A DNA stretch of 64,000 nt from Lumbricus rubellus (lineage: Eukaryota > Annelida > Clitellata > Crassiclitellata > Lumbricidae), in assembly GCA_945859605.1 (NCBI GenBank), contig OX243815.1, forward strand, positions 30,570,787 through 30,634,786. The letters are read 5' to 3'. The position numbers and the translations under genes were made by a program. Under the pieces are notes generated by a model. The model searched no databases. It was not told the origin of the DNA and saw only the letters and a list, made by a program, of their open reading frames with translations. This document shows positions 45,061 to 58,500 of the stretch, piece after piece. Position 1 is the stretch's first letter. Each line of letters starts with the position of its first letter.

Positions 45061-45834
45061 GATTAATCAGAAGATTAGGAAGACAGAGCGTGTGTACTGT
45101 GTACACGGTAGCCAGAAATGGACGCGGTTTCGGTGCACAAACATGTCATGATTCAGCGAGCACACACTGAATGCCAGCAATGGCTACGCATGCGGCGCAC
45201 GTTTTAGAATTCTAGACTACTACTCTGCAGACAACGACGATAAATAATATTATTATCGCGTGGGCGTGTTACATGTTTGTCGCCATTTTCGAACAGTGAG
45301 TGAATGAATGGTCGAGATAATTATCGTTCAATGATTTGTCAGTGTTTTCGTCTTAGCTGCATTCGGCAAATGAGACGCGCCATGATTCTGTGACGTATTA
45401 TCGACTGTGGTATCACTCAGACATCGTCGTGTGGCTGTCACTGGTGACGTACGTGCTCAGCATTACAAGTGACGTAGTTGGTGTCATCTTGACGTATACA
45501 CAAGATATTTCTTGAAGAACTTTTATGGGTGCATATAAGTCATATTCCAGGATCATTAGCTGCGGCTGAATAATAGTATTACCATAGCCTAGGCCTACTC
45601 AAGTCATACTGTTCAGTAGGACTACAAAACGCTTACGACTGAGTGCACTGATAATAATTAGAACCGGCTACTTCTCAAGCACAGTTTTAACGCACATGGC
45701 GGTTAAATTTTGTGGGTTTGGCCAAAAAGAACTGCTGATTTATTCTTGTGACTGATAATTATTGGAAAAGAGCTGAAGAAAGACTCTTGATCCACACCAT
45801 CAGTTCTTGCATTTGTCACCAGTAAAAGCCCCGG

Positions 45835-45952
45835 ATGGAGGACGTTATAGTCGAAAGCCCAATTCAGGGCGAGAAGCCTGGAAACTCTTTTCCAGATTTC
45901 ATAGAAGATCAGCCGAGCAATGAAACTGACGGAATAGACAAGTTGCGAAAAG
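45835..45952 (+). CDS. STON2-like: Stonin exon 1
   Basis: ATG in [20 protein letters not shown] and [14 protein letters not shown], donor CGAAAAG|gtaaat. The phase-1 end completes Asp with the AT of exon 2. The start is supported by the joined open frame; intron 1 is 7.07 kb. Confidence 0.85.
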
Positions 45953-46392
45953 GTAAATCCTTCGAATCCTCAATCACGAAATACTAGACTACGTCTGGAT
46001 TTAAGTAGTAATACAACTCATTGGCCGAGTATGGGCTTCATTTGACGCATTTAGATCATGCAAATCGTTAGATATAGAAAGGATAGAAAGTATAAGGCAT
46101 TGATCCCAAGATTTCCTTGTAAGTGGAAAACTAATAATTACCAGTTATCAAATAAACAAGAAAGTAGTAGCAATAATTCAAAACTTGAATGCAAACTATT
46201 AGCGCATATAGTTATAAGCATTACATCTGATGCTACTGGTTTATCATCATCATTCATCATCATCATCATCACAACCACCTCAACCACCTCAACTACCACC
46301 ACCGCCACCACCACACAGCCACCACCACCATTGTCATCATCTTCATCATCATCACCACCACCATCATCATCATCATCATCATCATCATCACC

Positions 46393-46426
<34 letters not shown>

Positions 46427-49400
46427 ACAACAACTCAGCTTTAGCAACAGCAACAACAACACCTTATTGATCGTTATCCTTTGCTTTCATACTGTCAATG
46501 CGAGTTCTGCCAATTCCAACTGGCATCGTAATTAAATTGTCAAAATAACATATTCGAACAAAAGGCGTGACCGATCATAATTCAATGTAAATGAGACATT
46601 AAAAGCGAACTAAATGACACGCACATTCAGCTGACTAAACTTTGCCAGGTGCATTGGTGCAGGGGTTTTTGGCAACACTGGGGCAAAAATTCTATCGTAT
46701 ATAGTATTGCATGCAATACGTCTCATGCTAATTATGACATTTGAAGGGCAGACCAGAAATTAATCGAATTTACAAAAAAAGCAAAAGCTGAAGATGATGA
46801 TGATGATGATGTCGATGATGCTGCTGCTACTGAATTAATCCACTGTTCCTCCTCCTCTTCCTCTTCATCCTTATCTTCCCCTCTTCTTTCTCTTTCTCCT
46901 CCTTCCTTTCATTCTCCTTCTTTTAGTCTTCCTGCGTTTCATTCTTCTCCACCGTCTCCTCTTCTTCCTCATCCTGCTTCCATTCCTTCTCCACTTTCTC
47001 TCCCTCATCTTCTTCCTTCTAATCTTAATCACTTCTTCCTCCTCCTTTTTATTTTTATCCTCTTCCTCCTCCTTTTCATTTTCATCCTCTTCTTCCTCTC
47101 CTATGGTTGGAATCGGTCGATCCGAATTCTCGATTGGTTTACTGATAAGAATCAGATGAGCCATGCATGCAGTCTTCGTGTGATTCATTGACATCATTGT
47201 TGTCATGGCATTTCTCTTCCATCCTCCAGATGCTTCTATCATCACCAGTAGCCATTCTTTCTGTCTCACTGAAACACATCTAATGCTTCCATGAATCACT
47301 TAATTTATTTATTTAATTATTATTATTATTATATTATTGTCTCTTGTCTTGCAATCCTATACAGACGGAATACAGAGTCACTAAATTTTTAATGAAACCG
47401 AGTAAAACCGGTAGAACAAGTCATTCTGATTCTGTATATACAGTTCAATAAGAAAAAATAACAGCAAGGATTTTAAATGGTTCAGAGGACGCTGGGTCCG
47501 TGTTCGAACTACTGTAGATTGACAAGGAACACTTAATAACCAATTTTCCTAGCTTCCTCCTAAACGCTGTGACTGTGTCCACCGACACAGTGCTGTCATC
47601 CAACCGTTCCATAGCTCTAGCACTGAAAAATTCTGTTCTAATGTTCCTTTCGGGTTCTTAAACGATTTGTATGTGTGACCCTGAGTTAGTTTGTTTGGTG
47701 CTATAATTCAAAGAACGTCTCCCAACATAGGTTGCTTCCTTTCCAGTGATGATCGTATAATTATTCTTCAATTAAATATAGAATAGAAAGCAAACAATCG
47801 ATGTCCAACCTTTCAGCAGAAGATTTCCTTATCGTAGGCTGATGCATGAGATCGACTGCATGCAGCATTTTCTCTGTGCATACATCACCTCGTGATGCAC
47901 CTCATCCGCATGCAGCAGCAGCAGCAGCAGCAGCAGCATCATTCTTGCACACAATCCAATTTAATGGTTCCCGTCCGATTCGCGAAGCTGGACATTGCCG
48001 TATAATTAAGTCATCGCATTTTAAATCTATAGCGAGCTTTGCCCACTTCCCCATTTATTTTGGTGAACATTCTAGTTGAGTTATAGCCCCGTTTCTTGTT
48101 TATCTAATTATAATGACCTTTAGGCCCTTACTGAGTGCCATGGGCGCCCGCACATAGGGGCAAGGGGGGCACTTGCCCCCCCTGGAAAATGGAAAATTAT
48201 TTTTCTAAACTATCTCTTTTGGGTTTTTAACATATTTCTTCGCATTAAAGCACTAATGATACGAATGATACACACAGTGAAAGCCAGAAACCTATGTTTA
48301 GACATCTCTATAGATATAAACATGCTCTTAATTTTCTGCCTTGCATAATCAACATCTTGTTAAAAGCTGGAACAGTGACCATTGGCTGTTAACCCTTCGG
48401 CAGGCGCCCTTGCAAATAGTATTTTTCTATCGATTATGGCCTGCTTGATTGGAATCTCGCTGTCATGCAACCTTTCTCAACTGCACAAAATTAAGTAGGC
48501 TATCAATAGAAGTAGCTAGAGAAACACTTGCACCTTGAAAACTTACACCTATTTTTTGTTCACTTATTCATTCATTCAATGGACTTATAATAGCCTATTA
48601 CAGTGTCACTTCAGGAACCCACATTTAACATCTACTCTTAATTTTTTTTCGTCGCACTAAAGAAATTATTCGTATTAAAGCTGATACACAAAACCAAACT
48701 GAAAAAATTTGCATTAGGAAACCTCATTAAAAAATACTCGTACTCTTAATTTCCAGCTTTGCATTTTTCAAGCTCTTGTTACTAAAACATTTACGGTAAC
48801 TGTGACCATCGAAAATTTTTGCCCCCCCTGAAAAAATTTCTGCGGGCGCCCATGCTGAGTGCCACCTTAAGAACATTCACAATCCATTGTGTACCCCTTT
48901 CCCACTTTAAAAATCTAAAATGTATCCAAGTATACGTGTCAAAATAACCGATCTGTTTCGTCCACTGTTCACAGGAGACTACTCTTTTACTTAAAAAACT
49001 CTGTTGTACATAATTATTATGATTAGGCTATGCGTCGACATTTCCCCAGATAAATAGCCTAAGTTTTAAAATGATCGTGCTGTGTTGAGGCCATAATATA
49101 CGGTCGGGCACATTTACAAATATAGCCTACATGGAAACGCAATCAGTAGAGTTTTGTTCAAGAATAACAGTTGCTACTATGCTCTGAATTATTCTCCCTA
49201 TATAATATTATATATAATTATAAATATTATATAAATATATATATGTGTATATATATATATGCATGCTCTGAGGCTGGTAAGTTATTTCTGGCAGGCGGTA
49301 GAACAAGTGAGGTTGGCCTGGCATCATTCTCTGAAATCAAGACCAAGCGTTTGTCTATGCAGGACAGTAGCTGGTTGGTTGGCAGTCGGTGTATGGTAGA

Positions 49401-50791
49401 ATCTCTGCGTGGTGGATGGTCAGCAGTCAGCACCATTTAAAATTCTCTGTAGTTTGGCATTGCCTCACGACATGTTGAAGACTGTGGCTTGTTGATTCCG
49501 TTTAAAAACGAATGACGTCTCAACCTGCATTGGCCGATTCAAGATGGCGGTCGGGTGTCCGTGAAAGATAGATGTCCAAATATCTCCCGAGTCTGTTTCT
49601 ATCAATCAATATCATTTTATGAACACTGAAAACACTGAAATTAAATTCAAGCAACTAGTTGCTTTAAAATGTTTTTTTAAATAGGCCTATATAGTATATG
49701 TTATTGTGTAACAGTTCAAAGAGGTCCCCCCGAGCACCTTTGCGAATAATTGTTCCGTCTGAAGAGAGCACTATGTAGGCTAAATGTATGCATATAAAAT
49801 TATATAAACTTATGTTTGTATGCGCACTTGTTATAGCGCCCCTTCAAGCTCGCTCTACTCAGAGGCGTTCCCGAATGCAGAGCGGACACTGCATAGGAAT
49901 TTCACGCCGAAGCGCTGAGCAATTGTGAGTGAAGGACTTGCCCAAGGTCCCTACGCGGCGACTTGAGGTGACTTCGAACCTCGAACCTTCCGACTCCAAG
50001 GCAACGACGCCACCACTACACCACCACGCCCCATATAGGCATATAGGCCTGTATGCATACGTAGCCACATGTGTATATGCATGTATGTTGTATGTATGTA
50101 GGCCTATGTATGTTTGTATACTATGTATAAATATAAAAAAATTCTATGCATGTGTGAAGCACATTTCGGTTTCTACCCATGATCAATAAAATTGGAGACG
50201 TTATCTGTTTTACGATGAACACATGTATTATATTTATATGTTGCAGAATCATGCGATATAACAATAACAATTATTCATGTGTATCATTCTTGAATGCACA
50301 TTGCATACTGCATAGGCTATGTATATATGTATATATGACTATCTGCTGTCTGGTGCGTGTGTGTGTGTGCGCGTGTGTGCGTGCGTGTGTGTGTCCGCCT
50401 ATGTGATTTGTCTGTCTAAAAGACTTTTTGCGACTGTCTGTATATGATTTCTATGCATGACTGCATGTCTGTCAATTCGTCTATCACATCCATCCAGTTA
50501 TATTTTTTCTGTCTCGGTTATCCATCTCTCTGTGTCTGGCTATCGATCTATCAGACATTTTGTCCTGCTCCATGTATCCTTGCGTGTTCTTGTACATTCG
50601 TCTGCCTTGGTACCAACAGATAATCGTGCTTTTGAAGCGAGAATCAACTGAGCTGTTATTATGTCTCCATGTTTCCACCATCGGTCTCGAAGTGTGTCTG
50701 CATGATGTGCTTTTATGTCTGTCCATCCGTCCGTCTGTCTGTCTGTCTGTCTGTATGTCTGTCTGTCTGTATGTATGTCTGTCTGTCTGTA

Positions 50792-50826
<35 letters not shown>

Positions 50827-53800
50827 ATGTCTGTCTGTCTGTATGTATGTCTGTCTGTCTGTCTGTATGTCTGTCCGTCTGTCTGTCCGTCTGTCTGTAT
50901 GTGTGTCTGTCTGTCTCGCAGTGTGTCTGTGCTTCTGTGTGTTTCCATCGGTGTCCAAATGATCATCGTCCATTCGTGCTTTCGACCAATGTCGGTGTAT
51001 TAGTCGCAGCAGCATCGCTGTATACATCTTACAATGTATATTATTATACATCCAGCTATATATAATTATATACACACACACATACACAGCTATATATATA
51101 TATATTTATATTATCTGCAATGCCGATGGTCATCGTCCGATGGTCGTCTGATTGAGATGCGATAGAACGGAGGCTTAACTTGTAGTTACAGTAATTTTAC
51201 AACTCCTGCTTTGTTGCTATCTTTCTCCCACTCACTTCCTCTCAGTATTCGTCTCATTGTGTCCTTCTCTCTGTCACTGTCTCTCTCAGTGTCTGTCTAT
51301 GTCTCTCTCTGTTCATGTGTCTCTCTGTCTCTGAGACTCTGCCTGTCTATCTCTCTCTCTCATTCTCTCTCTCCGCCTTCGCATTTTCACTGATCTCTTT
51401 CTCTATATTCTTGTTGAAGCTGATTGATGCCTCAGTATGTCCTCAGTCTTTATACATGCGATGATTGCGATGGTCTGTTTCTGTCTGTTCATTTCGTTTA
51501 TCAGTTCTTCCAGCTTTTGTTTTATTCAACTCAGCAGTGTTGCACGCTGCAGCCAGGAACTCATCCGAGTAGTTCTCTTGAAGAGGCGATAAAAATTCAT
51601 ATGATATATATAAAAATAAATTTATGAATGAACAAATCTCTCTTCCTGTCTTTGTATGTGTGCTTAATTCTTGATCATCTATAGTTAAATATCCACCTTC
51701 GTTCCGTGCGTCTCGCAGTGTGTCTGTCTGCATGTCCACCTGTCTGTGTGTGTGTGTCGCAGTGTGTATGATTTTCGTTTGTATACCTCTGTATTTATCT
51801 CCAATTCTGCATAATATTATGTCACCTTGAATTAGATGCACAAACAGAATCAGTGGCAATGTCAATCGAAGTGACTTCACGATCAGCGTGTGCGCATGCG
51901 CATTAAGCTGTCTTCCAAGAACACAAAAAATCCATTGAATGCTTGACACGACCGGAAGCGGAAACGCCCTCGGCTGGATAATTATATAGCGCCCGACGAC
52001 AACAACTGAGTTCGTTTAATGGACTGATGGGAGAGGGGTGACCAGGGAGTCCGATTCCAAAATGTGTCTCACAATCTACGGGAACCAGTGCCTACGCAAC
52101 GCCCACTCCGATTAAAGGAATTTTCCATTGATCATTTTGATTCAGTTATGTGCACCAACTATCATTTCGAACAAGATTTTCCAATGGCGTAGGCTATTTA
52201 TTGTGCGAATGTATAATGTGTGTATGGACATTTATGTAGCGCCTTACGATAATCTCACGTAGGCGCTTAACGTAGCTACCTGACAGTTCTAAACAAGAGC
52301 GACTTAAGTGTCCTTGAGAATGTTTCATGAGACATAAAAATTATGCAATGCAGTATCACGAATTGTTAATGGACGACTGATGAATGAATGAATGAATGAC
52401 AGTTTGGGTGCATGGACTATTTCTGGATACCAGAAGATGACAATTCACTGTCACAAATGCTGATCCAAAGAAACCTTGATCCATCTGAAGTCTTCCAGTA
52501 TCAAAGACGTATCAGCTTTCCTAAATGGATTTAGCAATGGTTCTCATTATATCTATTCTCAGTGGCACGACAGTTAGCCTAATACCGTGATATATACTTA
52601 CGATGAAAATTCGAGAAAGCCTTTCAGTACATTTGAATGAATCCGAAGTCTTTCATCAGTAATAAAGACACCATGATCATAGAGGCTTATACATTATAAT
52701 TATATAAGACATCTTTAGTTACTATTGAAGTAAGACTTCAAGTATAGACTACGCCCATTTCATAAAATTATCTTATAGATAATAGAATACAATACATTAT
52801 ATAAACTGAAATTTGATAATGCCCTCCTTATAAAGCTCGCCTTTAATATAATTAATTCATTGCTTGAAATATTTGAACAGTTCGTAGAATGGCAAACCAT
52901 GAACCTTTCCGATAAAACTACAAGGAATCGATTAAGGTTTCAATCCTGACTAAAAGTCCAGGTTAAGGTGAAATATAACATTCCCCATTTATATTCTGAT
53001 GTTGTTCACTGCTTTCAGATGACGAGAACGGAAAGGACACAGCCGCCAACTTTGGTGATATGTTCGTCCTCTCATCTTCGAATGTTCTCAATTCCGTCTG
53101 GGATGACCTGCTCAGCGATGCTCAGCCCTCCGACCCAGGCAGCAGCTCCATCATCGACGGCCCTCCAGCGGCGCCTGAGGATGGAGACGACGCTGCTCAT
53201 CCTCCCACTTCATCATGGGGATTCGAATTCGATAACGACTTCGACGCCTCGGACGCAGCTGCCTGGCCACCGACGACGACCGGTGAAGGGACGGACGATG
53301 TCAAGGTGAAAGAAGGGGAGGAGGAGGTGGAGGAGGGTAACCCTGAGAGGAATGGACTGGATGCGGTCTTTGGCAACGGTCAGGACGACGTCCTTCTTCC
53401 GCAGACGGATGGCTCTTCCGGTTGGCCGGGATTTGACGTGAGAAACTCACCCGACGGGAGGGAAGCGGATTTTGGAAAGACGGGAGAGGACGAGGGAGAC
53501 TCGACGAAGAAGACGGATGGGGTGGATGACTGGTTCGCGGAGGAACTGGGAGAGGGAACAGGAGGAGGAGGAGGAGGGGACGAGGGCAACATCGATGACA
53601 ACTATGACCCATTCCAGATTGGTGTTGTTACGACGACGACAACAATAACAACAACAGCAACTGATCTTGGAGACATCTTCTCCAGTCTCCATGACAACTT
53701 CACCATCTCGTCACCTGCTGCTGCTGCTGCTGGAACCAATCATGCGGATGAATCTCCAGTCGACGACTTCGACCCTCGGGCGGACACTGATGATGCTCCT

Positions 53801-55552
53801 GCAGCGCAGTCTCAGTCTCCCCCTCAAGGGGGCAAGGGTGGAGTGGCGAGGTCGAGACCACGTCCGAAGACAGCATCGAAACCAACCAACCCATTCAACA
53901 TCGCCCTCAGAGAGGCACCTGCATGGGACAACAGAGATGACGATGACGACCCATACGCTGACCCGTTCAACTTTGACGCCAATCTCAGACTGGAACCGTC
54001 AGAGAAGAACAATCCGTTTGCTGCCAGCGAAGAGAACCTCTCAAAGACAATGAGCACAATCACTGGCGCCGCAGCACCACCAGCAGCAGCAGCAGCCGTG
54101 GATTCCGATTGGAACGCATTTCCAGATCAGCATCAAAACGAGTCATCGGCGTTTAACCCTTTCGCAACGATAACCGACGAGGAAACGGGAGGGATTGGAG
54201 GAGGGGCAGGAGGCGGAGGAGATGAAGGTGGAGAGGGAGAAGGAGGAGGTGGATTCGACCCATTCCAGACGATTCACGATGACGATGCCTTTGTCCTGCC
54301 GACGGCGAGGGTAACGAAGGCCAACCTGGACGACTCGACGGTGTCTCCGTCTCGGTTCAATCCCTTCGACAAGGAACCACCGCTGCCCGAACAGTTCGCC
54401 AGTCTGACACCGGTCGTTAAGTCCGAGGACGTTGGTGCACTGTCTCCCAAAGCGGAGTCCTCGGAGAACTCGATCGACGAACCGGAACTGGACTCGCAGG
54501 AACCCCTCGATCCTTTCTACCCGAAGTGGGACCCAGAAGGCGGCTGGAACCTGTTGCTAAGGCAACCGTTCAAGAAGAAGCTGACGCAGAATCGCTTCTG
54601 GAAGCCGGCGTTCGTGCGCCTCACGATCATCAACGACAATCCGATGGTGAGGGTGTACGCGAGCGACAAGGATAACGAATGTCTGCACGAGCTGGCTCTC
54701 CAGCCGACCTTCACGATGTGCGAGATGGGGCTGCAGCAGCTGGACCAGTTCGGCAAGTGTCACACCGTCAAGATTCAGCAGGTGTCCTACAAGGAATCTG
54801 TCGGGATGAAGAGCGAGAGGATCGCCCCTACGATCAGCGACCTCACGAGAGTCCGAGACTTCAAGAGTCTCAAGGATCTCGTGCACAAACCGAAGGCGAC
54901 GATGATCCTCGACCATGCACCTCACGCCACTGAGGTCCTCAAGTTCGGAGGACTCAACTACAAGGAGTTCAAGGACTTCATTCACGCCGTCGAGGACATT
55001 CTGTTCGGTCTGAAATCGATCCGAGGGAAATCGGCGTCTTACACGAAAGATGAAATCACGGTCGATGTTCAAGATGAATACTATTCGGAGATCGATAAAG
55101 GTTGGTCCGTCTGACAGCTGCTGCAGTCTCTGTCTCTGTCACTCTCTGTCTCTTTCTGTCTCTATCTCTGTCACTCTCTGTCTATTTCTGTCTCTGTCTT
55201 TATCTCTGTCTCTCTCTGTCTGTCTCTCTCTTTCTGTCTCTCTGGCTTCGTTTCTCTTTGTATCTGTCTCTGTTTCTGTATTTCTCTCTCTGTCCGTTTA
55301 TCAATCTGTATGAAAGAATGTGTGTGTGTGTCTCTCCCTGTCTGTCTCTATCTCTGTCTGTCTGTCTCTGCCTCTGCCTGTCTGTCTGTCTCTGTCTTTC
55401 TTTCTATCTCTGTCTGTCTCTGTCTGTCTCTGTCTGTCTCTGTCTCGCTGTCTCTGTCTGTCTGTATGTCTACATCTGTCTGTCTCTATCTGTCTGCCAG
55501 TTTGTCTGTCTGTATGTCTGTTTGTCTGTCTGTCTGTGTGTGTCTGTCTGTA

Positions 55553-55585
<33 letters not shown>

Positions 55586-58500
55586 GACTGTCTCTGCAGC
55601 CCGCTTTATCCGTCTGTTTGTCTAAGAATTTTGCTTCTCCAGCCATTTATTTCCACATTTTTCAAATCGTTGCAGTCATCGTTTAATAATTAGTTTAATA
55701 CTGAAGAACGATCGAATGTCGTCCCTTTAAAGAATTTCAATATTTTATTCACTTCAATTCATATAATTGTCGTAATTTCTGTTCTTAGATAGACAGACGC
55801 GATCCTACATGAACCAATAGCTAAGCTCTAAGGGCAGGCAATTATCCCCTAAACTGATCCCATCACCCAACCCTCAGTTTGTCTGGTATAGGGTATCTGT
55901 CATTGCTTCCGTGCCTGATACGATCTAAGCGGTGGGCATGAAGTATAGATAATCGATACCAAGAGTCCGCAACTGTTTGTATTGGCCATCAGGCGACAGA
56001 TGGAGCTTCGACCGCAGAGCTTCGAAATTTAGCATAAACGCTCACGAAATGTCATCACAACGCCTCTAACGTTAAATAAACATGTTGGCAAACGCGTGTT
56101 TTACGTTAAATACATCAAATGCATCACTTAGCAAAATAGACAAAACAGTGCAATAGGAAAATGGCAGATGCTAGCTTCGTACCTCATGAGTGAAACAGTT
56201 TGTCAGCGTTTAAGCTACAAATGATGCACATTATGATTGGAGTAAGAAGGTTCATTCATTCATTTCATGGATGTATATAGCACCTCTACAAGAGTATCTA
56301 CTCAGAAGCGCTCCCGACCCAACCACGGCTAAAGAGAACAGTCTTTAGAGTAGAGTATAATGTGGTCTCAAAGGCTCTAGGGAGTCTAGGCATTAGACGT
56401 ACATGTAGTTCCACATTCCAGATCGCAGGGCCAACGACAGAAAAGGCACGGCGCTGCGTGATAGAAGTGCGCGACCGGGGGACAAGTAGTTCAGATTGCT
56501 TAGAAGAGCGGGGAGAGCCACGGCGTTGGACGCTTAGGGTAGAGAAGCAAAGCTCCTGGAAATAAACCAGGAGTCCTATATCCGCAAGACAGCGTCAAAC
56601 CAAAGAAGAGATCCGGTATGTGACCCTCTGCGAGAAAGGAAGCCAATGACGTCCCGAAAATTATAATCAGTGACATGACCGAATCTTGGGATCGACCAAC
56701 AAGGCGTGCCGCTGTGCTAAGATATAGGCCACTAGCGATTGAAAGTAGGTCTCTAAACATAACTCTGTCTATATTTTGTCCTGAATTTTCAGAAAAGCCA
56801 TGCAGGTAACGGAGTATGGTTAAGGAGCTTACACACCACAGCCAGAGAATTTGGAAGGCGTAGAACCAGTTGAGTTTATTATTTTAAGCATACGTGCAAA
56901 TACCAAGCTTGTATTTACTTGCATAATAATCGCGACGAGAGTAGACTGACTTTGGAGACCATCAATAGTCTATGTTGAGAGGAGTATAGACCTATGTATG
57001 ACGCAATGAGTTGATACGATAGATTCAGGAAGGTTAGCACCTATATCAATGCGCTATCCACTGTGTCCAGTGTTACCAAACGAGTTCTGGCTGTAGTCGT
57101 CCCTGCAGTCATGCCACTACTGGAATTAAACGGGATATAGCAGAGGCTTAAGCATAAGCCTGGGGCGTCATTGCGCCGGATTTATTTTGGTTCGTGGCAA
57201 AGCCGTTGTAGCAGTATCACGCATGCACCGAAGAGAGGAAACAAATACATCAGTGGTGTAGTAGAGACTATAGATAGTAGAGACTAGAGAGAAGGGTTTG
57301 ACCGTTCAAAATTCATTTCGAATTATTTATTCTTATCAGCGACCAAACAAAACCGACATCAGGAGAATGGCTTCACTAATCTGCTAAACCGGTTTCAGTA
57401 CTTTGGCAGACACACTGTACACACAGTAAAACTAATGCGTGTGTTCGTAGGCCTATTTTGAACTAGCGTCTCAAACACCACGCAACAAAAATAAATATGC
57501 AAAACAGTATATCTATAGGCCCTAGTCCTAATCGTAGGTCTATTCATTGGGGCGCGGTGGTGTAGTGGGTATGTTCGTCGCATTGCAGCTGAAGGGTTGC
57601 AGGTTCGAATCCACCTCAAGTCGCCGCGTGAAGACCTTGGGCAAGTCTTTCACTCGCAATTGCTCAGCGCTTCGGCATGAAACTCCGTTGCTTTGTCCGC
57701 TCTGTAGTCGGGAGCGCCTCTGAGTAGTTTCCTGGAAGAGGCGTCATATAAAATTAATTTCCCGAATAAAATGAACGCATGAATGAATGAATATATGTTA
57801 TGCAGCTGAACAGGCATACGTTGAATTCAGATGTATTAACTGATAAGGAATTCGTCACTGAAACGGATCAAAGTAACTATTTATTATAATTATATGCATT
57901 CGCTGGTTGCTTTCAGACGGACACATAACGAGTCACAAGGCTCGGGTTCGAATCTTCTGTCTCGCTTTCCTCTCTGAATCGCCGATCGTCGAGGTTGGAA
58001 TAAACGACAAGAAGCGTCGAGGAAAGGAGGTCGTCGGACGTCGTGACATCATTCCCATCAAGACGGAGGAGTGGATTCGAACGGAGGACCCTGAGCTGCA
58101 CAGCACCGTCGACATGACCGAGTTCGAGAAGACGAAGGTGATCCGGTTCAACCCTCTGGACGCCTGCCACCTGGAGCTGATGCGCTTCCGCGTCAGACCT
58201 CGACCCAACCTCGAACTTCCGCTCCAGATCCGCGTCCAGATGTCGATCGTCGAGCGCCACATCGAGGTCCGAACGGAAGTGATGGTGACCGGATACTACA
58301 GCAGCAGTCGACGAGCGGCACAGACTCCGTGCGAGGAGATCCAGATCCGGTTTCCGATCCCTGAGTCGTGGATCTACCTGTTCCGCGTCGAGAAGAGGTT
58401 CAAGTACGGCGCCATACACTCGTCAACAAGGAAGCCGGGCAAGATCAAGGGCCTCGAACGGCTGACTATGTTCGCGCAGGGCATCCTTCCGGCCAGTCTC

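Noticed and set aside
46871..47299. 142-codon Lys/Glu/Arg-rich minus-strand frame
   Set aside because: Compositional product of the CT-rich tract in stonin intron 1.
53301..54063. Several minus-strand frames of 64-128 codons
   Set aside because: Antisense shadows of stonin exon 2 with Pro/Ser/Arg-rich composition and no motif.
57549..57622. Possible functional tRNA gene (A and B boxes)
   Set aside because: No good cloverleaf for a mature tRNA, and it continues into a SINE body and tail repeated elsewhere in the window.
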